Positions 1 through 6,074 of a stretch of DNA of 8,876 nt are shown piece by piece. The position numbers were made by a program, and so were the translations under genes. The stretch spans positions 1 to 8,876 of the forward strand of contig JADGNT010000160.1 of NCBI GenBank assembly GCA_017883345.1, written 5' to 3'. The stretch's first letter is position 1, and each line of letters starts with the position of its first letter. Source of the stretch: Candidatus Solibacter sp. GTDB lineage: Bacteria; Acidobacteriota; Terriglobia; Bryobacterales; Bryobacteraceae. Below the pieces are notes generated by a model. That model did not search any database and had not been told where the DNA came from. It saw nothing but the letters and a program-made list of their open reading frames with translations.

Positions 1-176
1 ACAAGAGCGGTACCCGCAAGGAAGAGCTGCTCCTGCCCAAGGACGAGCTCAACCGCGTGTGGATCCTCCGCAAGGTGCTCGCTCCGCTTTCCCCCGTGGA
101 GACCATGGAGCTGTTGTTGGACAAGCTGGGCAAGACCCGCTCCAACGGCGAGTTCCTCGGCGCCATGAGCGGCTAA
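1..176 (+). CDS. rho: Transcription termination factor Rho, C-terminal end (partial)
   Basis: Reading from base 3 gives 57 residues and a TAA stop at 174-176; the gene begins before the window. The fragment contains RKEELLLPKDELNRVWILRK, then PVETMELLLDKLGKT, and ends FLGAMSG. This is the characteristic C-terminus of Rho, the hexameric RNA-dependent ATPase that ends transcription; the E. coli protein has RKEELL, then WILRK, then AMEFLINKL in the same order. The catalytic P-loop and RNA-binding domains lie outside the window. The next gene is convergent: its stop codon is only 31 bp away, and I see no clear hairpin-plus-T-run terminator between them. Identity is secure from the C-terminal signature alone. 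Confidence 0.93.
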   Translation, partial: KSGTRKEELLLPKDELNRVWILRKVLAPLSPVETMELLLDKLGKTRSNGEFLGAMSG

Positions 177-207
177 CTCATCGGTTTGCCCGGGTGTCCC
201 AGCCCCG

Positions 208-774
208 CTACTTCTCTACCTCCGCGCGGGCGCGTTCCAGCAGGCTGGTGACGCCCAGGCGCGCGGCCCACAAGTTGACGTATTCCCAATCGAGGTTCGG
301 ATTGATGGCGATGACGCTGCCGATGTCATTCCACTGGCGCTCGGAGACCTCGCCGCCGTCGCGATACCAGCGCAGCTTTGCCAGCAGGATGTCCTCCGCT
401 GTGGTTACCACGCAAGGCACTTTTCCCATCCCAAGTGGAACCATTGTGGCGCGATCCAGTTGCGACTGATGGAAGTCCTCCGCGGCAGGGAAGACGTCCA
501 CCTTTGTCGAGGTGCTAATCTGGATGACGTTGAAGGCGCGGCCGGCCTGAAGCGAACGGCGAATCTCATCCGCGTCGGCATACCAGTCCGTTCCGAGCGC
601 GCGCACGAGGCCGTCCACCAGAGCGGGATGGATGGCGGCGATCAGGTCCACGTCCTGGGTAGACCGCCATACACTGCGTGCCGAGGATGCCACGGACCCA
701 CCGATCGCATAGCGAATCTTCAGCCGGTCAAATGCGGCGGTGATCTGAGACAGAGTCTGGCTGAACGGATCCAT
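208..774 (-). CDS. AbiEii/MNT-like nucleotidyltransferase-fold protein, second gene of a TA-like cassette
   Basis: A 188-residue protein from the ATG at 774-772. Residues 22-43 carry the nucleotidyltransferase signature: YAIGGSVASS (GGS at 25-27), then TQDVDL with the acidic pair D41/D43. A third acidic strand follows at KVDVF (D93). A later helix, EDILLAKLRWY (127-137), then SERQWNDI (144-151), is typical of AbiEii-type and related enzymes. Family members transfer nucleotides, in some type IV toxin-antitoxin systems to tRNA; the substrate here is unknown. In-frame alternatives are an ATG at 795 and a GTG at 831. I prefer 774 because the recognisable domain starts with MDPFSQTL, although the purine run AGAGG is about 12 nt away. 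The reading frame overlaps the upstream partner (728-1018) by 47 bp, so translation is probably coupled. All three catalytic acids are present, so it looks active. Confidence 0.8.
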   Translation of the reverse strand: MDPFSQTLSQITAAFDRLKIRYAIGGSVASSARSVWRSTQDVDLIAAIHPALVDGLVRALGTDWYADADEIRRSLQAGRAFNVIQISTSTKVDVFPAAEDFHQSQLDRATMVPLGMGKVPCVVTTAEDILLAKLRWYRDGGEVSERQWNDIGSVIAINPNLDWEYVNLWAARLGVTSLLERARAEVEK

Positions 775-1018
775 CGTGCGGGAGTCCCTCTCCATAAACC
801 TTGCGGTACAGTTCCACTCCCAGAGTCTCACGAGCGAGCCGGAGTAATATCTCGCGGTCGCCCGCTTGCGGATACGCTTCGCGCAAGCCGGCTTCTCGCG
901 CGAGGCGCATCGCCGAAGACAGTTCCAGAGCCCGCTGCAGCTTTTCTTCCGGCGACATCTTGCGCATCAGGTCCATGAAGACCTTCCATGCTTCGGGCGA
1001 TGTGTCTCTGGGCCGCAT
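728..1018 (-). CDS. Small, probably helical partner of the downstream nucleotidyltransferase (unknown function)
   Basis: A 96-residue protein that I cannot assign to a named family. It starts MRPRDTSPEAWKVFMDLMRK, followed by SPEEKLQRALELSSAMRLAREAG and RLARETLGVELYRKVYGEG. It is rich in Glu, Arg, Leu and Ala, with no predicted membrane segment or cysteine motif, and is likely almost all helix. Small proteins with an N-terminal RDTSPE and a terminal LYRKVYG are, from memory, often found just upstream of predicted nucleotidyltransferases. The 47-bp overlap with the nucleotidyltransferase frame supports a functional pair, possibly as the regulatory or antitoxin member. The ATG at 1018 is favoured because the conserved-looking RDTSPE lies at residues 4-9. 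There is no Shine-Dalgarno sequence; a TATCAT box sits 6 nt before the ATG, suggesting a leaderless mRNA. Confidence 0.72.
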   Translation of the reverse strand: MRPRDTSPEAWKVFMDLMRKMSPEEKLQRALELSSAMRLAREAGLREAYPQAGDREILLRLARETLGVELYRKVYGEGLPHDGSVQPDSVSDHRRI

Positions 1019-1024
1019 ATCTAC

Positions 1025-1030
1025 ATGATA
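1025..1030 (-). promoter_or_regulatory. Candidate -10 box (TATCAT) for the 96-aa/nucleotidyltransferase cassette
   Basis: On the minus strand the sequence reads TATCAT, then GTAGAT, then the ATG at 1018. The hexamer matches TATAAT at five of six positions and its spacing puts the transcription start at or next to the ATG. I found no good -35 match at 16-18 nt, so this is tentative. Confidence 0.3.
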
Positions 1031-1063
1031 GCCGACGCAGTGGGAAACCCTGGGACAGACAGC

Positions 1064-1092
1064 GAATTTCCGGCAAAGTGCGCCGGAAATTC
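1064..1092 (-). terminator. Inverted repeat after the M20 peptidase gene, possible terminator
   Basis: Perfect 11-bp arms (1064-1074 GAATTTCCGGC and 1082-1092 GCCGGAAATTC) enclose a 7-nt loop. On the minus strand the hairpin begins 3 nt after the peptidase TGA, where a terminator of the three-gene operon would sit, and it separates that operon from the nucleotidyltransferase cassette. No T-run follows in either direction, so it may instead be a 3'-end stabilising hairpin. Arm symmetry means it could act on either strand. Confidence 0.45.
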
Positions 1093-1095
1093 ATG

Positions 1096-2460
1096 TCAGT
1101 CCCTTGCGAGAATCTCCAGGTAGCGCGCCATGGTTTCGATGCCGCGATAGAAGTTCGGCAGGTAGAACTTCTCGTTGGGCGCGTGCAGGTTGTCGTCGGG
1201 GAGTCCGAAACCCATCATGACGCTGGGGATCCCCAGGTAGCGGTCGAAGACGCCCACGATCGGGATGGACCCGCCGCTGCGGATGTAGACCGTCTCCTGG
1301 CCGAACTTTTCCTGGAGCGCCTGGGCTGCGGCGTGGATGTAGGGATTGTCGGGGTTGGTGAGCGAGGGCGCGCCGGTGTGCAGCACCTTCAACTCGGCGG
1401 TGACGCCCTTGGGGCAGACGGCTTTCACCGCGGCCTGCATCTGCGCGATGGACTCCTCCACCTGCTGGTCGCCGACCAGGCGGGTGCTGATCTTGGCCAC
1501 GGCGCGCGCGGGGATCACGGTCTTGGCGCCATCGCCGGTGAAGCCGCCGCGAATGCCGTGGACCTCGATGGTGGGGCGCGCCCAGACCCTTTCGAAGAGA
1601 GGCACGCCCGGCTCGCCAACCAGCTCCTTGGCGCCCATTTCCTTTTCGGTGTACTCTTTCTCGTCGAACGGCAGGCGCGCCCAGGCGGCGCGTTCCTTCT
1701 CCGCCGGCGGCACCACCCGATCGTAGAACCCCGGCACCAGGATGTGGCCGTCGCGATCCTTCAGCGCGCAGACGATCTCGGCGATCGCCATGATGGGGTT
1801 GGGCGCGGCGCCGCCGTAGATGCCGGAATGCAGATCGTGATCGGCGCCCTGGACGCTCAGCTCGTAGTACACCAGGCCGCGCAGCCCGATGCAGATGCTG
1901 GGCAGCTCCGGCGCGAACATCTCGGTATCGCACACCACCACGGCGTCGGCCTGAAGGCGCGACGGCTTGGTCTTGACATAGGCTTCGATGTGCTCGCCGC
2001 CGGTCTCCTCCTCGCCTTCCAGCAGGAACTTCACGTTCACCGGCAGCTTGCCGGTGGTCTTCAGCAGGCCTTCGACGGCCTTGATCTGGATATAGACCTG
2101 CCCCTTGTCGTCGCAGGTGCCGCGGCCGTAGATGTTATCGCCGCGGACTTCGGGCTCGAAAGGCGGGGACTTCCACTCATCGAGAGGATCGGGCGGCTGC
2201 ACGTCGTAGTGGCCATAAAAGAGGATGGTGGGCTGGCCTGGAGCGCCCAGCCATTCGGCGTAGACCAGCGGGTTGCCGCCGCCGGAGTCCTCGATCAGCT
2301 CGGCAGAGGTCATGCCGGCGGTGCGCAGCTCGTTCAAAGCGAAGTCGGCGGCGCGCCGGATGTCGGGCTTGTTTTCCGGCAGCGTGCTGATGGAGGGGAT
2401 GCGGAGGAAGGCCTTCAGGCCCTCCAGGAATTCGGACTGATGTTGCTGATAGTAGTTCAT
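1096..2460 (-). CDS. M20 family dipeptidase (zinc metallopeptidase)
   Basis: A 454-residue cytosolic enzyme of the M20 carnosinase/dipeptidase (CNDP-like) group, the usual length for this family. All active-site elements are visible: GHYDVQP (metal ligand H84, D86), GRGTCDDKG (bridging D117), EGEEETGG (catalytic E151, ligand E152), CDTE (ligand D178) and NLHAPNE (ligand H426). DLHSG at 209-213 supplies the dimer-domain histidine (H211) that helps bind substrate in carnosinases. The middle section, about residues 195-390, is the dimerisation insert. There is no signal peptide. The start is firm: AAAGGGAG lies 5 nt before the ATG at 2460. It is the last gene of an operon, 27 bp after an OPT peptide transporter, so it probably hydrolyses imported di- and oligopeptides. 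Exact peptide preference cannot be read from the sequence. Confidence 0.93.
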   Translation of the reverse strand: MNYYQQHQSEFLEGLKAFLRIPSISTLPENKPDIRRAADFALNELRTAGMTSAELIEDSGGGNPLVYAEWLGAPGQPTILFYGHYDVQPPDPLDEWKSPPFEPEVRGDNIYGRGTCDDKGQVYIQIKAVEGLLKTTGKLPVNVKFLLEGEEETGGEHIEAYVKTKPSRLQADAVVVCDTEMFAPELPSICIGLRGLVYYELSVQGADHDLHSGIYGGAAPNPIMAIAEIVCALKDRDGHILVPGFYDRVVPPAEKERAAWARLPFDEKEYTEKEMGAKELVGEPGVPLFERVWARPTIEVHGIRGGFTGDGAKTVIPARAVAKISTRLVGDQQVEESIAQMQAAVKAVCPKGVTAELKVLHTGAPSLTNPDNPYIHAAAQALQEKFGQETVYIRSGGSIPIVGVFDRYLGIPSVMMGFGLPDDNLHAPNEKFYLPNFYRGIETMARYLEILARD

Positions 2461-2465
2461 GAATT

Positions 2466-2473
2466 CTCCCTTT
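2466..2473 (-). promoter_or_regulatory. Ribosome binding site of the M20 dipeptidase gene
   Basis: The minus strand reads AAAGGGAG, then AATTC, then ATG. This is the best Shine-Dalgarno sequence in the operon; it fixes the peptidase start and lies in the 27-bp gap after the transporter stop codon. Confidence 0.75.
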
Positions 2474-2487
2474 CGAAAATGACGCGT

Positions 2488-4512
2488 TTACATGATAGCG
2501 GTGGGCGGCGCCGGCTCGTCGGGATGGCCCGCGTTGGCCAGCGGGAGGCGGATCATGAGCATCGCGAGAGAAACCAGCACCAGGACGGCGAGCCAGTCCG
2601 TTCCCCACCACGTGGCGTCGGGCAGGATTTTATGGCCCTGGCTCTTTTCCGCGGCGCGGAAGCCGGCCACGACGAGCCCGCAGAGCGCCTCGCCCGCGAT
2701 CAGGCCGGAGGCGGTCAACACACCGGTGTTTTCGATGCGGGCCTTCTGCGCGTCGTTGAAGCTGCCCTGGTCGCGCAGTTTGTCGGTGCCCCAGCGGAAC
2801 AGCCCGCCGACGAAGATGGCGAAGGTGGTTTCGAGCGGCAGGTACATGCCGACGGAGAACAGCATGGGGCTCTTCACCTCCACCAGGATGAGGCCGAATC
2901 CCATGAGGATGCCGACCACCACCAGCGGCCACGCCATGTTGCCGCCGACAATGCCCGTCGCCAGCGATGCCATGAGGCCCGCCTGCGGCGCCGGGAGTTG
3001 CGGGGTGCCGAAGGTGTAGGCGCGGTGCAGCCACATCAGGGGGAAGAACAGCGCCATGCTGGATACCGCGATACCGAGCAGGTCGCCGATCTGCATTTTG
3101 ACGGGGGTGCCGCCGAGGATGTGGCCGGCTTTCAAATCCTGCAGCATCTCGCCGGCGACGGCGGACGAAACGCACACCACCGCCGCCACGCCGAGCACGG
3201 CGGCGATGCCGTAGCTGCCGCGCAGCCCCATCGCCACCATCAGCAGGGCGGAGATGACCACGGTGCACAGCGTCAGACCGGAGATGGGGTTGTTCGACGA
3301 GCCGATCATACCGACCAGGTTGCCGGAGACCGCCGCGAAGAAGAATCCGAGGACGATCATGACAATGGCCGCCACCACCGCGGGGCCGATGGCGCCCGCA
3401 AAGTAGAAGTAGAGGGCGATCATGCAGAGGAACACCGCTCCCAGCCCGCCAAAGACCACCTTGCTGCTCAGGTCGCGCTGCGTGCGGCCGGCGGCTTCGT
3501 GGGCCTCCGCCGACTTCTTCAGGTCGGCGACCGCGCGCTTCATGCCCAGGCCGAGGTTCTTGCGCATGCGGAACAGCGTGAACGACGCGCCCACCATCAT
3601 GCCGCCCACGGCGATGGGGCGCACGATGTGGAACCAGATGGCGCCGGCGACCTTGGCCCAACCGTCTTCGCCCGAAACGCCTGGCGCCAGTTGCGGCCCC
3701 AGGAAGAAGGCCAGCAGCGGCACCAGCAATCCCCAGGCGAAGACTCCGCCGGCGAAGTTCAGCGCGCCCAGCCTGGGCCCGATAATGTAGCCCACGCCCA
3801 GGTAGGCGGGGCTGATGGCCGGGGCGGAGAACGTCGACATGGCGCCCGCCTGCACGATGGGCGAACCCGGCGCGCGCGTCAGCGTGACCAGACTTTTTCC
3901 GAGTTCGCCGACATGCACCACAAAGTCGCGGCTGGCGGCGAAAACGTTGATGGCTCCCAGGAAGAAGAGCGTCGCGCCCACGCCCATATTGGCGAAGAGG
4001 ATCTTGGCGGCCCGCGCGCCCTGCTGGCCGGCCTTATGGATCTCGGCCGCGGCCACCGACTCGGGGAAGGGAAGATCGGGATCTTCCACCATGACGCGCC
4101 GCAGCAGCGTCACGAACAGGATACCCAAGGTACCGCCAACCGCCATCAGGGCCACCGATTTCCAGTAGCCGTTGGCCAGATCGAACGCCGGCCACACGCC
4201 GGCCAGCACGAAGGCGGGAATGGTGAACACCGCCCCCGCCGCGACCGATTCGCCGATGGAGCCGATGGTTCGCGCCATGTTCTCTTCCAGAATCGATCCC
4301 TTCATCAGCCGCAGGATCGCCATGCCGATTACCGCCGCCGGGTACGTGGCGGCGATGGTCATCCCGGCGCGCAGGCCCAGGTACAGGTTGGCGGCCCCCA
4401 GGACGATGGTCATCACCAGGCCCAGAAGCACGGCGCGGGTGGTGAACTCGCGCATTTCCGTTTTGTCCGGCACGTAGGACCGGAATTTCTTTCCCGTTTC
4501 AGGAGGCGTCAT
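2488..4512 (-). CDS. OPT family oligopeptide transporter
   Basis: A 674-residue integral membrane protein with many hydrophobic segments (first at about 27-47, last at about 640-658), matching the normal size of prokaryotic OPT-family proton-coupled peptide transporters. Recognisable features are the N-terminal NLYLGLRAGMTI (42-53), LPFPESVAAAE (147-157), GSSNNPISGLT (404-414, the NPxSG core), QDLKAGHILGGTP (458-470), GMYLPLETTFAIFVGGL (555-571) and SGLIAGEAL (602-610). Some OPT members of the YSL branch move metal chelates, but the adjacent M20 dipeptidase argues for peptides here. The ATG at 4512 overlaps the upstream yqeY stop as ATGA, indicating translational coupling; a GAGG about 11 nt upstream may help. 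The frame is intact, with no truncation. Confidence 0.93.
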   Translation of the reverse strand: MTPPETGKKFRSYVPDKTEMREFTTRAVLLGLVMTIVLGAANLYLGLRAGMTIAATYPAAVIGMAILRLMKGSILEENMARTIGSIGESVAAGAVFTIPAFVLAGVWPAFDLANGYWKSVALMAVGGTLGILFVTLLRRVMVEDPDLPFPESVAAAEIHKAGQQGARAAKILFANMGVGATLFFLGAINVFAASRDFVVHVGELGKSLVTLTRAPGSPIVQAGAMSTFSAPAISPAYLGVGYIIGPRLGALNFAGGVFAWGLLVPLLAFFLGPQLAPGVSGEDGWAKVAGAIWFHIVRPIAVGGMMVGASFTLFRMRKNLGLGMKRAVADLKKSAEAHEAAGRTQRDLSSKVVFGGLGAVFLCMIALYFYFAGAIGPAVVAAIVMIVLGFFFAAVSGNLVGMIGSSNNPISGLTLCTVVISALLMVAMGLRGSYGIAAVLGVAAVVCVSSAVAGEMLQDLKAGHILGGTPVKMQIGDLLGIAVSSMALFFPLMWLHRAYTFGTPQLPAPQAGLMASLATGIVGGNMAWPLVVVGILMGFGLILVEVKSPMLFSVGMYLPLETTFAIFVGGLFRWGTDKLRDQGSFNDAQKARIENTGVLTASGLIAGEALCGLVVAGFRAAEKSQGHKILPDATWWGTDWLAVLVLVSLAMLMIRLPLANAGHPDEPAPPTAIM

Positions 4513-4955
4513 GGTAGTCTGGACCTCACTTTATCACTCAGCGCCTTGCCGTCAACTGTCTTTCCGGTCAGTTTCGCCTGCGCGGCTTTCATCACCACAC
4601 CCATCTGCTTGATGGAGGTGGCGCCGGTTTCCGCCATGGCCCCGGCGACCGCGGCGTCGATTTCTTCTTCGGTCGCGCCCGCCGGCAGGTACGCCTCCAG
4701 AATCGCCTTCTCGGCCTCTTCCTTTTCGGCCGAATCGATACGGCCCGCCTTGCGAAACGCCTCGGCGGCATCCACGCGCTGGTTGATGAGGATCTTGAGC
4801 ACCTGTATCTCGACGGAAGCGTCGATGGGCTTGGGCGAATCGACTTTCTGTTTCATGAGCGCGGCCTTGAGCATGCGGAGCGCGCTCAACCGCGCGGCAT
4901 CTTTGCTCTTCATGGCTGCGACCATTTCCTGTTGCACCTGATCGATGAGGGGCAT
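4509..4955 (-). CDS. GatB/YqeY domain-containing protein
   Basis: A 148-residue cytosolic protein of the YqeY family, full length for the family. It begins MPLIDQVQQEMVAAMKSKD and contains LSALRMLKAAL (23-33), then QRVDAAEAFRKAGR, EKEEAEKAILEAYLP and IKQMGVVMKA near the C-terminus, in the expected order. The fold resembles the tail domain of the GatB subunit of tRNA amidotransferase, which contacts tRNA, but the cellular role of stand-alone YqeY is not settled. It is the first gene of the operon and overlaps the transporter start by 4 bp (ATGA). I see no Shine-Dalgarno before the ATG at 4955. Instead a perfect TATAAT lies 10 nt upstream, implying a leader of only a few nucleotides. Confidence 0.92.
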   Translation of the reverse strand: MPLIDQVQQEMVAAMKSKDAARLSALRMLKAALMKQKVDSPKPIDASVEIQVLKILINQRVDAAEAFRKAGRIDSAEKEEAEKAILEAYLPAGATEEEIDAAVAGAMAETGATSIKQMGVVMKAAQAKLTGKTVDGKALSDKVRSRLP

Positions 4956-5157
4956 GATGTCTGATATTATACGGCCTCGCTTTCATCGGCCTTTTCTTGC
5001 GGGAGCGCGGCATGAAAGTTCCTGTCCTGCTTTTGAGGATACAGGAGGGATTCCGGGGCTTCGGGGGTCAATGCCTGTAAGTTGTTGAAAAGAAGCGGGC
5101 GAAGAGCTTAAGTGTTGGAGTCAACGATGGGGGAGCATCGAAGGGGAATCCACCAAA
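4956..5157. other. Intergenic gap between the RHH cassette and the yqeY operon
   Basis: Apart from the TATAAT box near its left end I see no clear feature. A 22-codon plus-strand frame (5012-5080) with a GGGAG ahead of it is too short to call, and a 5-bp-arm hairpin at 5125-5140 is too weak to count as a terminator for the cassette that ends at 5158. Confidence 0.5.
4966..4971 (-). promoter_or_regulatory. Probable -10 box (TATAAT) of the yqeY-OPT-dipeptidase operon
   Basis: The minus strand carries a perfect TATAAT, then ATCAGACATC, then the yqeY ATG. A start site about 7 nt downstream would leave a leader of roughly 4 nt. The -35 region at the usual distance is poor (AAGGCC), so the call rests on the -10 box and its position. 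Confidence 0.5.
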
Positions 5158-5403
5158 CTAGAGGGCCTTGCCCTTGGCGGCTTGACCGCGCAGCAGAAAC
5201 GTTTTCGGCAGCGAGCCATTGCCGCAGATCTTGAAGGAACCGAAATCCCTGTACCAATCGCCCTCCGGCACTTCCGGGTGCGAGTCAATCCAGAGGCGAA
5301 GATGATTGAGGTCGGCGATACTGATCGCCCGGTCTCGCATTCGGTCTATCAAGTGCTGGCGAACGCCGGGCGGCAGATTGCCCCACGTCTGGATTGTTGG
5401 CAT
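5158..5403 (-). CDS. Unrecognised 81-aa protein, second gene of an RHH cassette (candidate toxin)
   Basis: An 81-residue protein of unknown function. The N-terminal half is probably helical (LPPGVRQHLIDRMRDRAISI, then LNHLRLWIDSHPEVP). The C-terminal half contains GDWYRDFGSFKICG (48-61) and then LPKTFLLRGQAAKGKAL. It is rich in aromatic, glycine and basic residues and looks like beta strands ending in a basic tail. There is no signal peptide or transmembrane segment. Its ATG (5403-5401) shares one base with the stop of the preceding ribbon-helix-helix gene (TGATG), so the two are almost certainly co-translated. Order, size and overlap match type II toxin-antitoxin pairs, which is the only reason to suggest a toxin role. 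I cannot match it to RelE, PIN, MazF or HicA, and it could equally be a partner of another kind. Confidence 0.75.
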   Translation of the reverse strand: MPTIQTWGNLPPGVRQHLIDRMRDRAISIADLNHLRLWIDSHPEVPEGDWYRDFGSFKICGNGSLPKTFLLRGQAAKGKAL

Positions 5404-5660
5404 CAGTTGCCGAAGACCATTCGGCCCATCTGATCACCGAGACGCTTGACATCTTCCGGATCGGTGGCGCTCCGGAAGCGCTCGGCGAGGTCGAAGAATT
5501 CCTGCTGTTTGCGCTTCTCAGCCTCCATGCCGTTCTCGATGAGTTCCAGCAGCATCCGGTTGGCACTCAGCCTGCGCGATTTGGCCAAGCTACGAACCTG
5601 GGCAGCGACGTTTGCCGGCAAGCTAACACTCTGTCGTACAGCCCTGTTGGCGATTCTCAT
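5403..5660 (-). CDS. Ribbon-helix-helix-type DNA-binding protein (candidate antitoxin)
   Basis: An 85-residue protein starting MRIANRAVRQSVSLPANVAA. The RQSVSLP strand (residues 9-15) followed by two helices (VAAQVRSLAKSRRLSANRMLLELIENGM) is the ribbon-helix-helix (CopG/Arc) pattern. The second half is charged and helical (AEKRKQQEFFDLAERFRSA, then EDVKRLGDQMGRM), as in antitoxins that wrap a partner. A TTG at 5702 would extend the frame by 14 codons, but that extension would run through the operator-like repeats, so I take the ATG at 5660. There is no Shine-Dalgarno; CATAAT lies 6 nt before the ATG, suggesting leaderless translation. The stop overlaps the start of the 81-aa gene by one base. 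Self-repression through the repeats at 5663-5686 is likely. Confidence 0.8.
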   Translation of the reverse strand: MRIANRAVRQSVSLPANVAAQVRSLAKSRRLSANRMLLELIENGMEAEKRKQQEFFDLAERFRSATDPEDVKRLGDQMGRMVFGN

Positions 5661-5662
5661 TA

Positions 5663-5686
5663 CACCATTATGCACCAAAATGGTGC
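5663..5686. promoter_or_regulatory. Operator-like repeats and -10 box before the RHH gene
   Basis: CACCA occurs at 5663-5667 and 5673-5677, exactly 10 bp apart, with the inverse TGGTG at 5681-5685. The last two form a perfect palindrome GCACCA-AAA-TGGTGC (5672-5686). On the minus strand a CATAAT -10 box (5667-5672) lies inside the array, 6 nt before the ATG. Half-sites one helical turn apart are what ribbon-helix-helix dimers usually bind, so the array is probably the autoregulatory operator. Confidence 0.55.
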
Positions 5687-6011
5687 GTGATGGGAGCGCC
5701 AAGCATCAATCTTCAAGGCCTTCCAGGCTTCCCGCGGGGGACCGGTTATCGGCGCATAACGTTCGCTGTAGAGACGCAACGCCGTGGCGACGACACACAG
5801 TTCGCTGACACGCTCTTTATGGACGGGCACTATCCCCCGCTTCTCACCTTGGGTGAGACGTGGACCGAGGGGCAGGGCCGGTGGATGTCCTGTTCAGCGC
5901 TCTATGACGGAACGTTCCGCGTCCAACCAGCCTTCGGCGCGCTGAACCAATGTGGTCTCCTGGCAAATGCGCTGCGTCGTTCAATTTACTTCTTCAGGGC
6001 CAATCGGCTTG

Positions 6012-6028
6012 TCCCAGGGTCGCTGGGA
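6012..6028. promoter_or_regulatory. Palindrome upstream of the TacA-like antitoxin gene (possible operator)
   Basis: TCCCAG-GGTCG-CTGGGA is a perfect 6-bp inverted repeat with a 5-bp centre, and a further CCTGGG half-site follows at 6030-6035. It ends about 26 bp before a TACAAT box, so a bound repressor would cover the -35 region. Antitoxins of this family bind such palindromes, but assignment here is by position only. Confidence 0.35.
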
Positions 6029-6054
6029 GCCTGGGGCTCACTTCGCAGCATGCG

Positions 6055-6065
6055 TACAATAAGGA
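6055..6065 (+). promoter_or_regulatory. -10 box and ribosome binding site of the TacA-like gene
   Basis: TACAAT at 6055-6060 is one base from the consensus -10. It is followed directly by AAGGA (6061-6065), a Shine-Dalgarno sequence 9 nt before the ATG at 6075. The two lie so close that a start site from this box would clip the ribosome binding site (a second AGGGA at 6067-6071 is only 3 nt from the ATG). The true promoter may therefore be further upstream. Confidence 0.4.
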
Positions 6066-6074
6066 CAGGGACGT

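Noticed and set aside
59..469. A 136-codon plus-strand frame across the rho end and the nucleotidyltransferase
   Set aside because: It is out of frame with rho and antisense to the nucleotidyltransferase; no domain.
988..4941. A 1317-codon open frame on the plus strand opposite the yqeY, OPT and dipeptidase genes
   Set aside because: It spans three genuine minus-strand genes, has a His/Asp/Gly/Arg-rich low-quality composition with no domain, and is explained by strong G/C preference at third codon positions removing stops from the antisense frame.
5012..5080. A 22-codon plus-strand frame (MKVPVLLLRI...) with GGGAG upstream
   Set aside because: Too short, no recognisable feature and no promoter; likely chance.
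5661..5702. A 14-codon extension of the RHH protein from a TTG at 5702
   Set aside because: It would translate the operator-like repeats and the -10 box, and has no ribosome binding site; the ATG at 5660 precedes the DNA-binding strand at normal spacing.
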